From assembly GCA_045588575.1 (NCBI GenBank), contig JAZNEJ010000016.1, forward strand, positions 1-30,345: a DNA stretch of 30,345 nt, read 5' to 3'. The first letter of the stretch is position 1. Every line of letters starts with the position of its first letter. The stretch comes from RGIG5299 sp045588575. GTDB taxonomy: Bacteria > Bacillota > Clostridia > Oscillospirales > RGIG5299. Shown here piece by piece: positions 1 through 7,281 of the stretch. The notes beneath the pieces were generated by a model. The model had not been told where the DNA came from and made no database searches. It saw only the letters and a list, made by a program, of their open reading frames with translations. Position numbers and translations under genes: made by a program.

Positions 1-7
1 AAAATTG

Positions 8-36
8 TATAATAATAATTGTTAAAAATGAACAAT
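8..36 (+). promoter_or_regulatory. -10 box and inverted repeat upstream of the CdaR-type gene
   Basis: A perfect TATAAT lies at 8-13; its -35 box would be outside the window. Just downstream, at 18-36, is ATTGTT-(7 nt)-AACAAT, a perfect 6-bp inverted repeat that could be an operator, possibly for the regulator it precedes. The ribosome binding site is AAGGG near 49-53. The operator role is inference. Confidence 0.45.
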
Positions 37-62
37 ACCAAAATCTGAAAGGGTTTGAATTT

Positions 63-1148
63 ATGTCTAACAGATTGTTCCAATCCATAGTATTCCAACT
101 TAAAAACGCGGTAAACAGAGTTGTTGGTGTTTTAGATGAAAACGGCACCGTCATCTCTTGCACCGAGCTTTCATTTATCGGAGAGCAGCGCACCGGAATT
201 ATCGATGAGCTTTCCTACGGAATGGAGCATCCTGTCTTTGAAGGTTATACTTATAAAGTTATAGGCATTTCAGCCAAACCCGATTACGCCGTCTTTGTTG
301 AAGGCGAAGATAAATATGCCGCCGAAATTGCAGGCATTCTCGCAGTTTCTCTCGGCTCGGTAAAAGAATTTTCCGATGAAAAATTCGACCGCACCAATTT
401 TATTAAAAATATTTTGTTAGATAACATTCTTCAAGGCGAAATAACCCTTAAAGCCCGTGAGCTTCATTTTGCAATGGAGGCAGAGCGTTGCGTTCTGGTT
501 ATCCGTCTTGCCGAAAAAACCGATATTTCCGCTTACGATGTGCTTCAAAGCATCTTCCCCGATAAGAGCAAGGATTACATAATAAATATAAACGAAACCG
601 ACATCGCTCTTGTTAAAGAAGTTAAGTCGGGCACTCAGTCGGAAGACCTTGAAAAATTAGCTCGTTCTATTGTTGATACTCTCCACAGTGAATTCTACAC
701 CAAGTCCTCTATCGGCATAGGAACAATTGTTAAAACCTTAAAAGACCTTTCCAGCTCCTTTAAAGAAGCTCAGGTTTCGCTTGAAGTCGGCAAGGTTTTC
801 GACACCGATAAAAGCATTATTTCCTTTAATAACCTCGGAATAGGCCGTTTGATTTATCAGCTTCCCGTTACCCTTTGCGAGATGTTTTTAAACGAGGTCT
901 TCAAGCGAGGCACCATTGATTCGTTTGATTACGAAACTCTTTACACGATACAAAAATTCTTTGAAAACAATCTTAACGTTTCCGAAACATCACGAAAGCT
1001 CTTCGTGCACAGAAACACGCTTGTTTACAGATTGGAAAAAATACGCAGAATAACCGGCTTGGATTTAAGAATGTTCGACCATGCAATCGTTTTCAAGGTT
1101 GCCTTGATGGTTAAAAAATATCTCGATTCCGACGTAATAAAATACTGA
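63..1148 (+). CDS. CdaR/PucR-family transcriptional regulator
   Basis: A 361-residue protein whose C-terminus (about residues 295-355) is the PucR-type helix-turn-helix found in CdaR, the sugar-diacid regulator. The motif VSETSRKLFVHRNTLVYRLE is very typical: the second helix carries HRNTLxYRLxKI. The N-terminal 290 residues are the variable sensing and middle region of this family, and no ligand can be inferred. The gene starts at an ATG after an AAGGG site and is followed by a weak terminator-like hairpin, then by ftsE 57 bases downstream. The family usually activates nearby metabolic genes, but no sugar-acid genes are next to it here, so its target is open. The family call is firm and the role is not. 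Confidence 0.85.
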   Translation: MSNRLFQSIVFQLKNAVNRVVGVLDENGTVISCTELSFIGEQRTGIIDELSYGMEHPVFEGYTYKVIGISAKPDYAVFVEGEDKYAAEIAGILAVSLGSVKEFSDEKFDRTNFIKNILLDNILQGEITLKARELHFAMEAERCVLVIRLAEKTDISAYDVLQSIFPDKSKDYIININETDIALVKEVKSGTQSEDLEKLARSIVDTLHSEFYTKSSIGIGTIVKTLKDLSSSFKEAQVSLEVGKVFDTDKSIISFNNLGIGRLIYQLPVTLCEMFLNEVFKRGTIDSFDYETLYTIQKFFENNLNVSETSRKLFVHRNTLVYRLEKIRRITGLDLRMFDHAIVFKVALMVKKYLDSDVIKY

Positions 1149-1153
1149 TTAAA

Positions 1154-1185
1154 AATAAAGGGCCCCGTTTGCGAGGCTCTTTATT
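1154..1185 (+). terminator. weak intergenic hairpin terminator
   Basis: AATAAAG and GGCC (1154-1164) face GGC-T-CTTTATT (1175-1185) across a short loop. The following T run is short (TTGGTTT), so read-through into ftsE is likely. Confidence 0.5.
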
Positions 1186-1205
1186 GGTTTGTGAGGCAAT
1201 AGTCA

Positions 1206-1895
1206 ATGATTGAGTTTATAAACATCAAAAAGCAATACGACACCGGCTTTGTTGCTTTGAAAAATATAAATTTAAAAATAGAAAGCGGCGAATTCGTCTT
1301 TATAGTCGGAGATTCGGGCGCAGGCAAAAGCACGCTTATAAAGCTCCTCACCTGTGAGGAATACCCTACGTCCGGTCAGATAATAATTGATAATGAAATT
1401 GACCTTTCCGAATTAAAGCACCGAAACATTCCCTACTACCGCCGCCAACTCGGCATAGTTTTTCAGGATTTCAGGCTTCTTCCCAATAAAACCGTTTACG
1501 AAAACGTTGCCTTTGCAATGAGAGTAACGGGAAAATCAAGCAAGGAAATTCGTCAAAAGGTTCCCAAGCTTTTAGATATGGTTGAGCTTACAAGCAAGGC
1601 AAAAAGCTATCCCCGACAGCTTTCGGGAGGCGAAATGCAAAGAGTTGCCTTAGCAAGAGCTCTTGTTAACAATCCCAAAATAATTATTGCGGACGAGCCC
1701 ACCGGTAACGTAGACCCCTCGCTTTCTTTTGAAATAATGTCGCTTCTTGCGGGAATAAGCAAAAGAGGCAATATAACCGTTATCGTTGTTACACACGAGG
1801 ACGACCTTGTTGATAAATTCAACAAGCGTGTTATTCACATAACCAACGGTACCGTTACTTCAGACCGAGAAGGAGGTTACGGCAATGTCAGGTAA
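1206..1895 (+). CDS. ftsE: cell division ATP-binding protein FtsE
   Basis: A 229-residue ABC ATPase of the usual FtsE length. The Walker A GDSGAGKST lies near residues 36-44, the ABC signature LSGGEMQRVALARAL near 140, and the Walker B IIIADEPTGNVDP follows directly. The DEPTGNVDP wording is typical of FtsE/LolD-type ATPases. The gene overlaps ftsX by 11 bases, as expected for a co-translated pair. FtsE binds ATP on the cytoplasmic side and drives FtsX, which transmits the signal across the membrane to switch on a cell-wall hydrolase. In this locus the partner hydrolase is encoded directly downstream. No key residue is missing. Confidence 0.95.
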   Translation: MIEFINIKKQYDTGFVALKNINLKIESGEFVFIVGDSGAGKSTLIKLLTCEEYPTSGQIIIDNEIDLSELKHRNIPYYRRQLGIVFQDFRLLPNKTVYENVAFAMRVTGKSSKEIRQKVPKLLDMVELTSKAKSYPRQLSGGEMQRVALARALVNNPKIIIADEPTGNVDPSLSFEIMSLLAGISKRGNITVIVVTHEDDLVDKFNKRVIHITNGTVTSDREGGYGNVR

Positions 1896-2778
1896 TTACA
1901 GCTCCGGAAATTTTTTCAAAGACGCTGTTGAAAATATCCGTCTTAACAAACTTTTAAGCATTGCAACCTTTTCGGTTTTCTTCCTTTGCTTTACAATAAC
2001 CGCCTCTTTGGCTATGATTTTTGCGAATATAAACGTTTTAGTTGACGAAGCGGTTGACAAAAACGAAATAGTTATCTTTCTTGAAAACGAAATTACCGAG
2101 GAAAAAGAAAACGCAATAAAAAATAAAATAGAAACTAATATGCATATCTCATCCTATCGCTTTTTTTCTGCCGACGAGGCGTTAAAAGAATATGTTGCTT
2201 CTCTCGGCCCCGGTTATGAAATGCTTTACGATGAATTTAAAGACGACAATCCTCTTCGCGCATCCTACCGCATTACTTTAACCGATATAACGCTTGCCGA
2301 AGATATTTCGCTTTTCTTCAGAAATCAGCCGGGCGTTGCCGAAGTAAGAGTTCAGCAGGTGCAAATAGGTGAATTTATAAACATTAAAAACGGAATTCTC
2401 ACTTTCTCAACCGTTTTGGTTGTATTTTTACTCATTATAACTTTCTTAATTGTTTACAACACCGTTAAAATGGCAATTTATTCAAGAAGAACCGAAATCA
2501 ACATAATGAAATACGTTGGCGCAACCGACACGTTTATAAGAATTCCTTACATAATTGAAATTTTCATACTCGGTTTTTCGGCTTCTGTAATTGCCTTTTT
2601 CTCACAGTGGCTTATTTACGATATAGTTATTTTGGCAGCGCTTAAAAACCTTGCAATTTTCACTCCTTTAAGCTTTTTCAGCTTTGTCCCGCTCTTAATT
2701 GCAAGTTATCTTCTCGCAACCGTGTTGTTTGCAATTTTCGGCACTCTTTTCCCCATGAGGAGATATCTCAGAGTTTAA
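1885..2778 (+). CDS. ftsX: cell division protein FtsX
   Basis: A 297-residue membrane protein with the FtsX layout: one N-terminal transmembrane segment (about residues 25-48), an extracellular domain of about 120 residues, then three transmembrane segments (about 170-195, 220-245 and 265-290) with a MacB/FtsX permease fold. The stretch EINIMKYVGATDTFIR before the third segment is the typical FtsX coupling region. The start ATG lies inside the end of ftsE and has a strong AAGGAGG site. The extracellular loop would contact the coiled coil of the hydrolase encoded 28 bases downstream. Confidence 0.94.
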   Translation: MSGNYSSGNFFKDAVENIRLNKLLSIATFSVFFLCFTITASLAMIFANINVLVDEAVDKNEIVIFLENEITEEKENAIKNKIETNMHISSYRFFSADEALKEYVASLGPGYEMLYDEFKDDNPLRASYRITLTDITLAEDISLFFRNQPGVAEVRVQQVQIGEFINIKNGILTFSTVLVVFLLIITFLIVYNTVKMAIYSRRTEINIMKYVGATDTFIRIPYIIEIFILGFSASVIAFFSQWLIYDIVILAALKNLAIFTPLSFFSFVPLLIASYLLATVLFAIFGTLFPMRRYLRV

Positions 2779-2806
2779 TTCCCATTCTTCCAAAGGAGGC
2801 CTTAAC

Positions 2807-4153
2807 GTGAAAAAAATTACTGTTTTCATTCTTGCTTTAACGCTTGTTTTTTCGGTTATTTCCGTTCCTTTTACCGTTTCGGCAAAAACACAGGCTGAAA
2901 TTGAAGCAGAAATCGCTCAAAAAGACAAGGAAATGAACGACCTTCAAATAAGAATTGAAAAGCTTAACACTGACCTCAAAAATGCAAAATCCGAAGAGGC
3001 TCAGCTTGAAAAAGATATTAAAAATTTAAAAGCAGATATAACTGAGCTTAATAATCAAATCGCGCCCTTGGAAAAATCCATTTCAACCCTCGAGGGACAA
3101 ATCGGCGAGCTTGCCGTTCAAATAGACGGCTACAAAAAAGACGAAGCTTTTCTTTTAGAAAAAATTGAAGAAACTAAAAACGCGCTTGAAAACGCTCAAA
3201 CTCTTTACGATTCGGAGCGCGAAAAATTAAAAGACACCATTCGCGCAACCTATGAAAGCGGTGTTTTCGAGCCCATTAACGGAATTTCAATTTTCTTAAA
3301 CGCATCTTCTCTTTCCGATTTTTTGGCAAAAGCCGATGCCGTTAAAAGCATTACCGACGCCACGAAGGACGCAATGAACGATTTTAAACAAATTGCCGAA
3401 GATAACACCGCAAAGAAAAACGAGCTTGAAAAATCGAAGGAGCAATTACAGGAAGTAATTTTTTCCCTTGAAAAAGATACTAACGAATATAACGAGAGTC
3501 TTTCCCGGCTCGAAGCCGACAAAGATGAGCTTGAAAGCAAAAAAAGCGATTTACAGAAAAACCAAAAAAGCTTAAATTCAAAGCTTGATAAAAACGAATC
3601 TCTTCAAAAAGAAATTTCAAAAACGCTCACAGCGCTTGAAAAAGACCGAGCGGCATACCGTCAGGAAATTTTAAAGCTCGAAGCGGAGCTTGACGCTTTA
3701 GCGCAAGGTTCGGGCGGCGCAGGCGCAGAAAAAGAATTTATTTGGCCTTTGGCAAAAAAATTCGTTATAACGTCATATTTTAAAGACCCCGAATATTACG
3801 AGGTTTTCGGCGTTCAGCACTATGCGCTCGACATTGCAGGCTCCGGTGCGAAGGGTGCTGAAATTTATGCTGCCAAAAGCGGCAAGGTTACAAAATCGGC
3901 TTATCAAAAAGGCGGCGCGGGGAACTACGTTATGATTGACCACGGAAATAACGAGGTTACCGTTTATTATCATATGCTTGAAACTCCGCTTGTAAAAGCA
4001 GGCGACTACGTAAAACAAGGACAAATAATCGGCTACGTAGGTTCAACGGGCAACTCAACCGGTCCTCACCTTCACTTTGGTATAAAAATCAACAACCAAT
4101 GGGTTGACCCGCTTCCTCTCACCAAGGCCCACCGAGATACCTTAAAGAAATAA
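2807..4153 (+). CDS. secreted M23-family peptidoglycan hydrolase with coiled coil (EnvC/CwlO/PcsB-like partner of FtsEX)
   Basis: A 448-residue secreted protein. Residues 1-26 are a signal peptide ending in VSA. Long charged coiled-coil segments follow (about 27-130 and 185-300), then a LytM/M23 domain (about 310-445). All zinc and catalytic motifs are present: H338 and D342 (HYALD), the YYHM segment, and H421/H423 (GPHLHFG). It should therefore be an active endopeptidase, unlike E. coli EnvC, whose LytM domain is degenerate. The domain order matches proteins that FtsEX holds and activates through the coiled coil. Translation starts at a GTG behind AAAGGAGG, 28 bases after ftsX, which supports one operon. 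The family call is firm; activation by this FtsEX is inferred from order and architecture. Confidence 0.9.
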   Translation: MKKITVFILALTLVFSVISVPFTVSAKTQAEIEAEIAQKDKEMNDLQIRIEKLNTDLKNAKSEEAQLEKDIKNLKADITELNNQIAPLEKSISTLEGQIGELAVQIDGYKKDEAFLLEKIEETKNALENAQTLYDSEREKLKDTIRATYESGVFEPINGISIFLNASSLSDFLAKADAVKSITDATKDAMNDFKQIAEDNTAKKNELEKSKEQLQEVIFSLEKDTNEYNESLSRLEADKDELESKKSDLQKNQKSLNSKLDKNESLQKEISKTLTALEKDRAAYRQEILKLEAELDALAQGSGGAGAEKEFIWPLAKKFVITSYFKDPEYYEVFGVQHYALDIAGSGAKGAEIYAAKSGKVTKSAYQKGGAGNYVMIDHGNNEVTVYYHMLETPLVKAGDYVKQGQIIGYVGSTGNSTGPHLHFGIKINNQWVDPLPLTKAHRDTLKK

Positions 4154-4191
4154 TTCTCCTTAAAGACGTAAATTTTATAAGGAATGATTAT

Positions 4192-5556
4192 ATGAAAAAT
4201 AAATTTTTAAGAGCAAGCACAATAATATTTGTCGCTTTAATTTCGCTTTTATTCGGAATTATATCATCTTTTCTTTATTTCAATCTTGATATATTAGGCT
4301 CCGGCGACAAAATACAGGAAAACCAAAATCTTGTAACAAAAATACTTTTGGTTGATAAAAATTTCCGCTCGTCCTTTTTAGGCTCTTTCACCGATTCTTC
4401 TCTTATTGACGGAATGATAACGGGCTATTTAAAGGCATCTAACGACCGTTTTGCATCTTACGTTAAAAAATCGGACCATAAAGCCTATGAAAATTATCTT
4501 AAAGAAGGCACACTCAAATCAACCGGCATTGCCGCAGCTCCCGATGAAAACGGCAGACTCGTTGTAAGAACGGTTTTAAAAAATTCTCCCGCCGATAAGC
4601 TTAAAATTGTAGCGGGCGACGTTATTACCTCAATAAATAACTCTTTGGTTAGTGAAATGGGTTATCTCGCCGCCTTAGGTAAGCTTGTTTTATCGTCGGG
4701 CAGCTCCGTTGACTTAACTTGGGAAAGAGGCTCTCTTTCTTATTCCGCAAAAATGGAATACAGCTCATCTTTCAATGCAACCTCGGTAAGCTACAAAATT
4801 TTTACCGCCGATATGTTTAAAAATCCCAATACCGACGACGTTCCCATTGACAACACCAAAAAAGTTGCCTATATACATATTTCTTATTTTGGAGAAAACA
4901 CTTTAAGCGAGCTTACCGTAATTTTAAATGAGTTAGGTATACTTAACGGCTCAACCACTTCTTCGCAGTATTCGGTTATCGTTGACCTCAGAAATAATTT
5001 CGGCGGAGATATATCAACTCAATCCAATTCCGAAGATGGCATTAAAAAGCCCGTTTCCACTTTAATTGCTCAAAATTTCTCTTCAATTGCCGATATTTTC
5101 GTTCACGACGGAAACGCTTTCAGTATTAAAAATTCGCTTTCCGAAACAGGCGACGATTCCAACGACCTCCCCTTCTATTTCTACGACGATAAAGAGGTTG
5201 TTGCCCCCATAACAGTTTTAGTAAACGAAAACACCGCAAGAGAAGCCGAACTACTCGCTCTCATATTAAAAACGAAGCAGCAAGCAACTGTTATAGGCGC
5301 AAAAACTGCGGGAATTAACGGTCTTTTGGCTTATTACGATTTAGGCGATGAAACTGCATTTTGCATTACAACCAGATATTACGCTCTTGCAGACGGCACG
5401 GTTTTTGATTCAAACGGTGTTAATCCCGATTATCCCGTTTCGGCTTCTTCTCCCGATTTTGAGCATTTAACTCTCGGCGAAGATTCAGCCTTAAAAACCG
5501 CTCTTTCTCAGTTCGGATTTGAATACGAAGAAAAAGCCGAAGAAGAGTCTGAATAA
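4192..5556 (+). CDS. S41-family (CtpA-like) protein with PDZ domain, probably catalytically inactive
   Basis: A 454-residue protein with an N-terminal signal anchor (about residues 8-30), a PDZ domain (about 95-185) and a C-terminal S41 peptidase fold (about 215-440). C-terminal processing proteases carry NxxTASAAE or GSASASE around the nucleophilic serine; here the matching stretch is NENTAREAE, with Arg350 in the serine position. The partner lysine is kept at Lys371 in GAKTAG. The protein is thus likely a pseudoprotease that still folds and may bind substrates or the hydrolase upstream. It sits 38 bases after the M23 gene, where other Bacillota often have an active CtpB-type protease next to ftsEX. 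It is followed by a strong terminator. Family placement is confident; loss of activity is inferred from one motif. Confidence 0.82.
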   Translation: MKNKFLRASTIIFVALISLLFGIISSFLYFNLDILGSGDKIQENQNLVTKILLVDKNFRSSFLGSFTDSSLIDGMITGYLKASNDRFASYVKKSDHKAYENYLKEGTLKSTGIAAAPDENGRLVVRTVLKNSPADKLKIVAGDVITSINNSLVSEMGYLAALGKLVLSSGSSVDLTWERGSLSYSAKMEYSSSFNATSVSYKIFTADMFKNPNTDDVPIDNTKKVAYIHISYFGENTLSELTVILNELGILNGSTTSSQYSVIVDLRNNFGGDISTQSNSEDGIKKPVSTLIAQNFSSIADIFVHDGNAFSIKNSLSETGDDSNDLPFYFYDDKEVVAPITVLVNENTAREAELLALILKTKQQATVIGAKTAGINGLLAYYDLGDETAFCITTRYYALADGTVFDSNGVNPDYPVSASSPDFEHLTLGEDSALKTALSQFGFEYEEKAEEESE

Positions 5557-5560
5557 TAAT

Positions 5561-5588
5561 AAAAGCTCTGCCTCGGCAGAGCTTTTTT
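5561..5588 (+). terminator. rho-independent terminator after the S41-like gene
   Basis: AAAAGCTCTGCC is mirrored by GGCAGAGCTTTTTT. It is a nearly perfect hairpin with a T run and closes the ftsEX cluster. Confidence 0.9.
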
Positions 5589-5599
5589 AAGGAGTTTTT

Positions 5600-6154
5600 A
5601 TGTCTTTTGAATATAAACTTATTCGCTCAAAAAGAAAAACAATTGCAATTCAAGTTAAAAGTAATCTTGAAGTAGTTGTAAGAGCACCGTTTAAATTAAA
5701 ACAACGGGAAATAGATAAATTCGTTTTGGAAAAAGAGTCTTGGATAAACGCCCATTTAACTGAAATGAAAAAAGCTCTTGAAAGTGCGCCTTCCCCTTTT
5801 ACCGACGAAGAGCTAAATCTCGCCGTTATAAAGGCAAAGCAAATTATTCCCGAAAAAACGGCATATTGGGCGAACGTTATGAATGTAAATTATAATAAGA
5901 TTACCATAAGAAAACAAACTACCCGTTGGGGAAGCTGCTCCTCAAAGGGAAATTTAAACTTTAATGCGCTTCTTTCGTTTTGTCCCGATGACGTTGTAAA
6001 TTACATTGTAATTCACGAGCTTGCTCACCGATTGGAAATGAATCATTCAAAACGTTTTTGGCGCATTGTTTTAAGCTTTTATCCTAATTATAAAGAATAT
6101 TATTCTTGGCTAAAAAAAGACGGCAAAGAGCTTATAAAAAAATTACGCAAATAA
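5600..6154 (+). CDS. YgjP-like zinc metallopeptidase-domain protein (DUF45/M48-type)
   Basis: A 184-residue protein of the YgjP/DUF45 family. The zinc site is complete: His139, Glu140 and His143 in HELAH, with His149 in the conserved tail MNHSKRFW. The family motif TTRWGSCS also occurs at about residues 110-117. The N-terminus (YKLIRSKRKTIAIQVK) is typical. Members are soluble and their substrate is unknown; some carry misleading pyrophosphatase names. A start ATG follows AAGGAG directly after the terminator of the previous cluster. The aldo-keto reductase gene starts 17 bases downstream, so the two are probably cotranscribed, but the order suggests no shared function. Confidence 0.85.
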   Translation: MSFEYKLIRSKRKTIAIQVKSNLEVVVRAPFKLKQREIDKFVLEKESWINAHLTEMKKALESAPSPFTDEELNLAVIKAKQIIPEKTAYWANVMNVNYNKITIRKQTTRWGSCSSKGNLNFNALLSFCPDDVVNYIVIHELAHRLEMNHSKRFWRIVLSFYPNYKEYYSWLKKDGKELIKKLRK

Positions 6155-6171
6155 CTACGGAGATTTTAATA

Positions 6172-7281
6172 ATGATTTACTGTGATTTTAAAGGCAAAAA
6201 AATATCCATGTTGGGTCTTGGACTTATGCGTCTTCCCATGACAGACGAAAAGACCTTAAACGAAGCCGAATTTACGAAAATGCTCGATTACGCCATGGAA
6301 AACGGTGTTAATTATTACGACACCGCTTGGGGTTATATCGACGGTCTTTCTGAAACCTACGTTGCAAAATATTTTGGGAAATACCCCAGAGAAAGCTATT
6401 ATATTGCCGATAAATTCCCCGGCTACGACAGTGAAAACTGGTCAAAAATTGACGAAATTTTCAATGCTCAGCTCAAAAAATGCAACCTTGATTATTTTGA
6501 TTTTTATCTTCTGCACTGTCTTTGCGAATCTAACGTAGACGCCTATTTAGACGAAGAAAAATACGGCATTATGCCTTACCTTCTTCAAAAGAAAAAAGAA
6601 GGAAAAATAAAGCATTTGGGTTTTTCCGTTCATGCGGAATTTGACGTTTTTAATAGGTTTTTAGAAAAATACGGCGATATAATGGAGTTTTGTCAGGTTC
6701 AGTTAAACTATCTTGACTGGCACTATCAGGATGCCGAAAAGAAAGTGCGCGAGCTTAATAAACGCGGCATTCCCGTTTGGGTTATGGAGCCCGTTCGCGG
6801 CGGCAAACTCGCGGTTATGCCCGAAAAAACCGCCAATGAAATTAAAAAAATATTGCCCAATGATAACTTAATTTCGTCCGCTTTCAGATTTTTACACTCA
6901 ATCGAGGGTGTTTCTGTTATTCTTTCCGGAATGTCGGATTTAGCTCAAATCAAGCAAAACGTTGAAATTTTCAGCAAATTAAATCCTTTAACAAATGAAG
7001 AATTTGAAAAATTAACAAAAACAGGAGATATTATTGCCTCAAACGGAAGCGTAAACTGCACAGCCTGTTCTTACTGCACCTCTTACTGCCCCCGTAGCCT
7101 TAATATCCCCCATTTAATTTCTCTTTATAACGAAAGTCTTTTTTCATCATCAGCGCCCAAGGCTCTTAACGATGAAAAGCACCCGAAAAATTGCATAGCC
7201 TGCAAGGCTTGCGAAAACGTTTGCCCTCAAAAAATTGAAATTTCAAAATTAATGGCAAACTACAGTGAAAAGCTTTCTTAA
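6172..7281 (+). CDS. aldo/keto reductase with two C-terminal [4Fe-4S] clusters
   Basis: A 369-residue protein with an aldo-keto reductase barrel (about residues 1-285). The tetrad is visible as the YDTAWGY segment, ADKF and LLHCL. A ferredoxin-like tail follows: C296-x2-C299-x2-C302-x3-C306 and C341-x2-C344-x2-C347-x3-C351, each followed by a proline, which is the pattern for two [4Fe-4S] clusters. This bidomain form is common in anaerobic clostridia and would pass electrons between the clusters and a carbonyl substrate, which is unknown. I chose ATG 6172, behind GGAG at 6159-6162, because the longer reading starting at 6106 overlaps the previous gene and adds 22 basic residues foreign to the family. 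The end meets metH tail to tail, with a 4-base overlap and no visible terminator. Confidence 0.88.
   Translation: MIYCDFKGKKISMLGLGLMRLPMTDEKTLNEAEFTKMLDYAMENGVNYYDTAWGYIDGLSETYVAKYFGKYPRESYYIADKFPGYDSENWSKIDEIFNAQLKKCNLDYFDFYLLHCLCESNVDAYLDEEKYGIMPYLLQKKKEGKIKHLGFSVHAEFDVFNRFLEKYGDIMEFCQVQLNYLDWHYQDAEKKVRELNKRGIPVWVMEPVRGGKLAVMPEKTANEIKKILPNDNLISSAFRFLHSIEGVSVILSGMSDLAQIKQNVEIFSKLNPLTNEEFEKLTKTGDIIASNGSVNCTACSYCTSYCPRSLNIPHLISLYNESLFSSSAPKALNDEKHPKNCIACKACENVCPQKIEISKLMANYSEKLS

Noticed and set aside
6106..6171. Longer start for the aldo-keto reductase
   Set aside because: It overlaps the YgjP-like gene and lacks a ribosome binding site, whereas ATG 6172 has GGAG at a proper distance and gives the family N-terminus.
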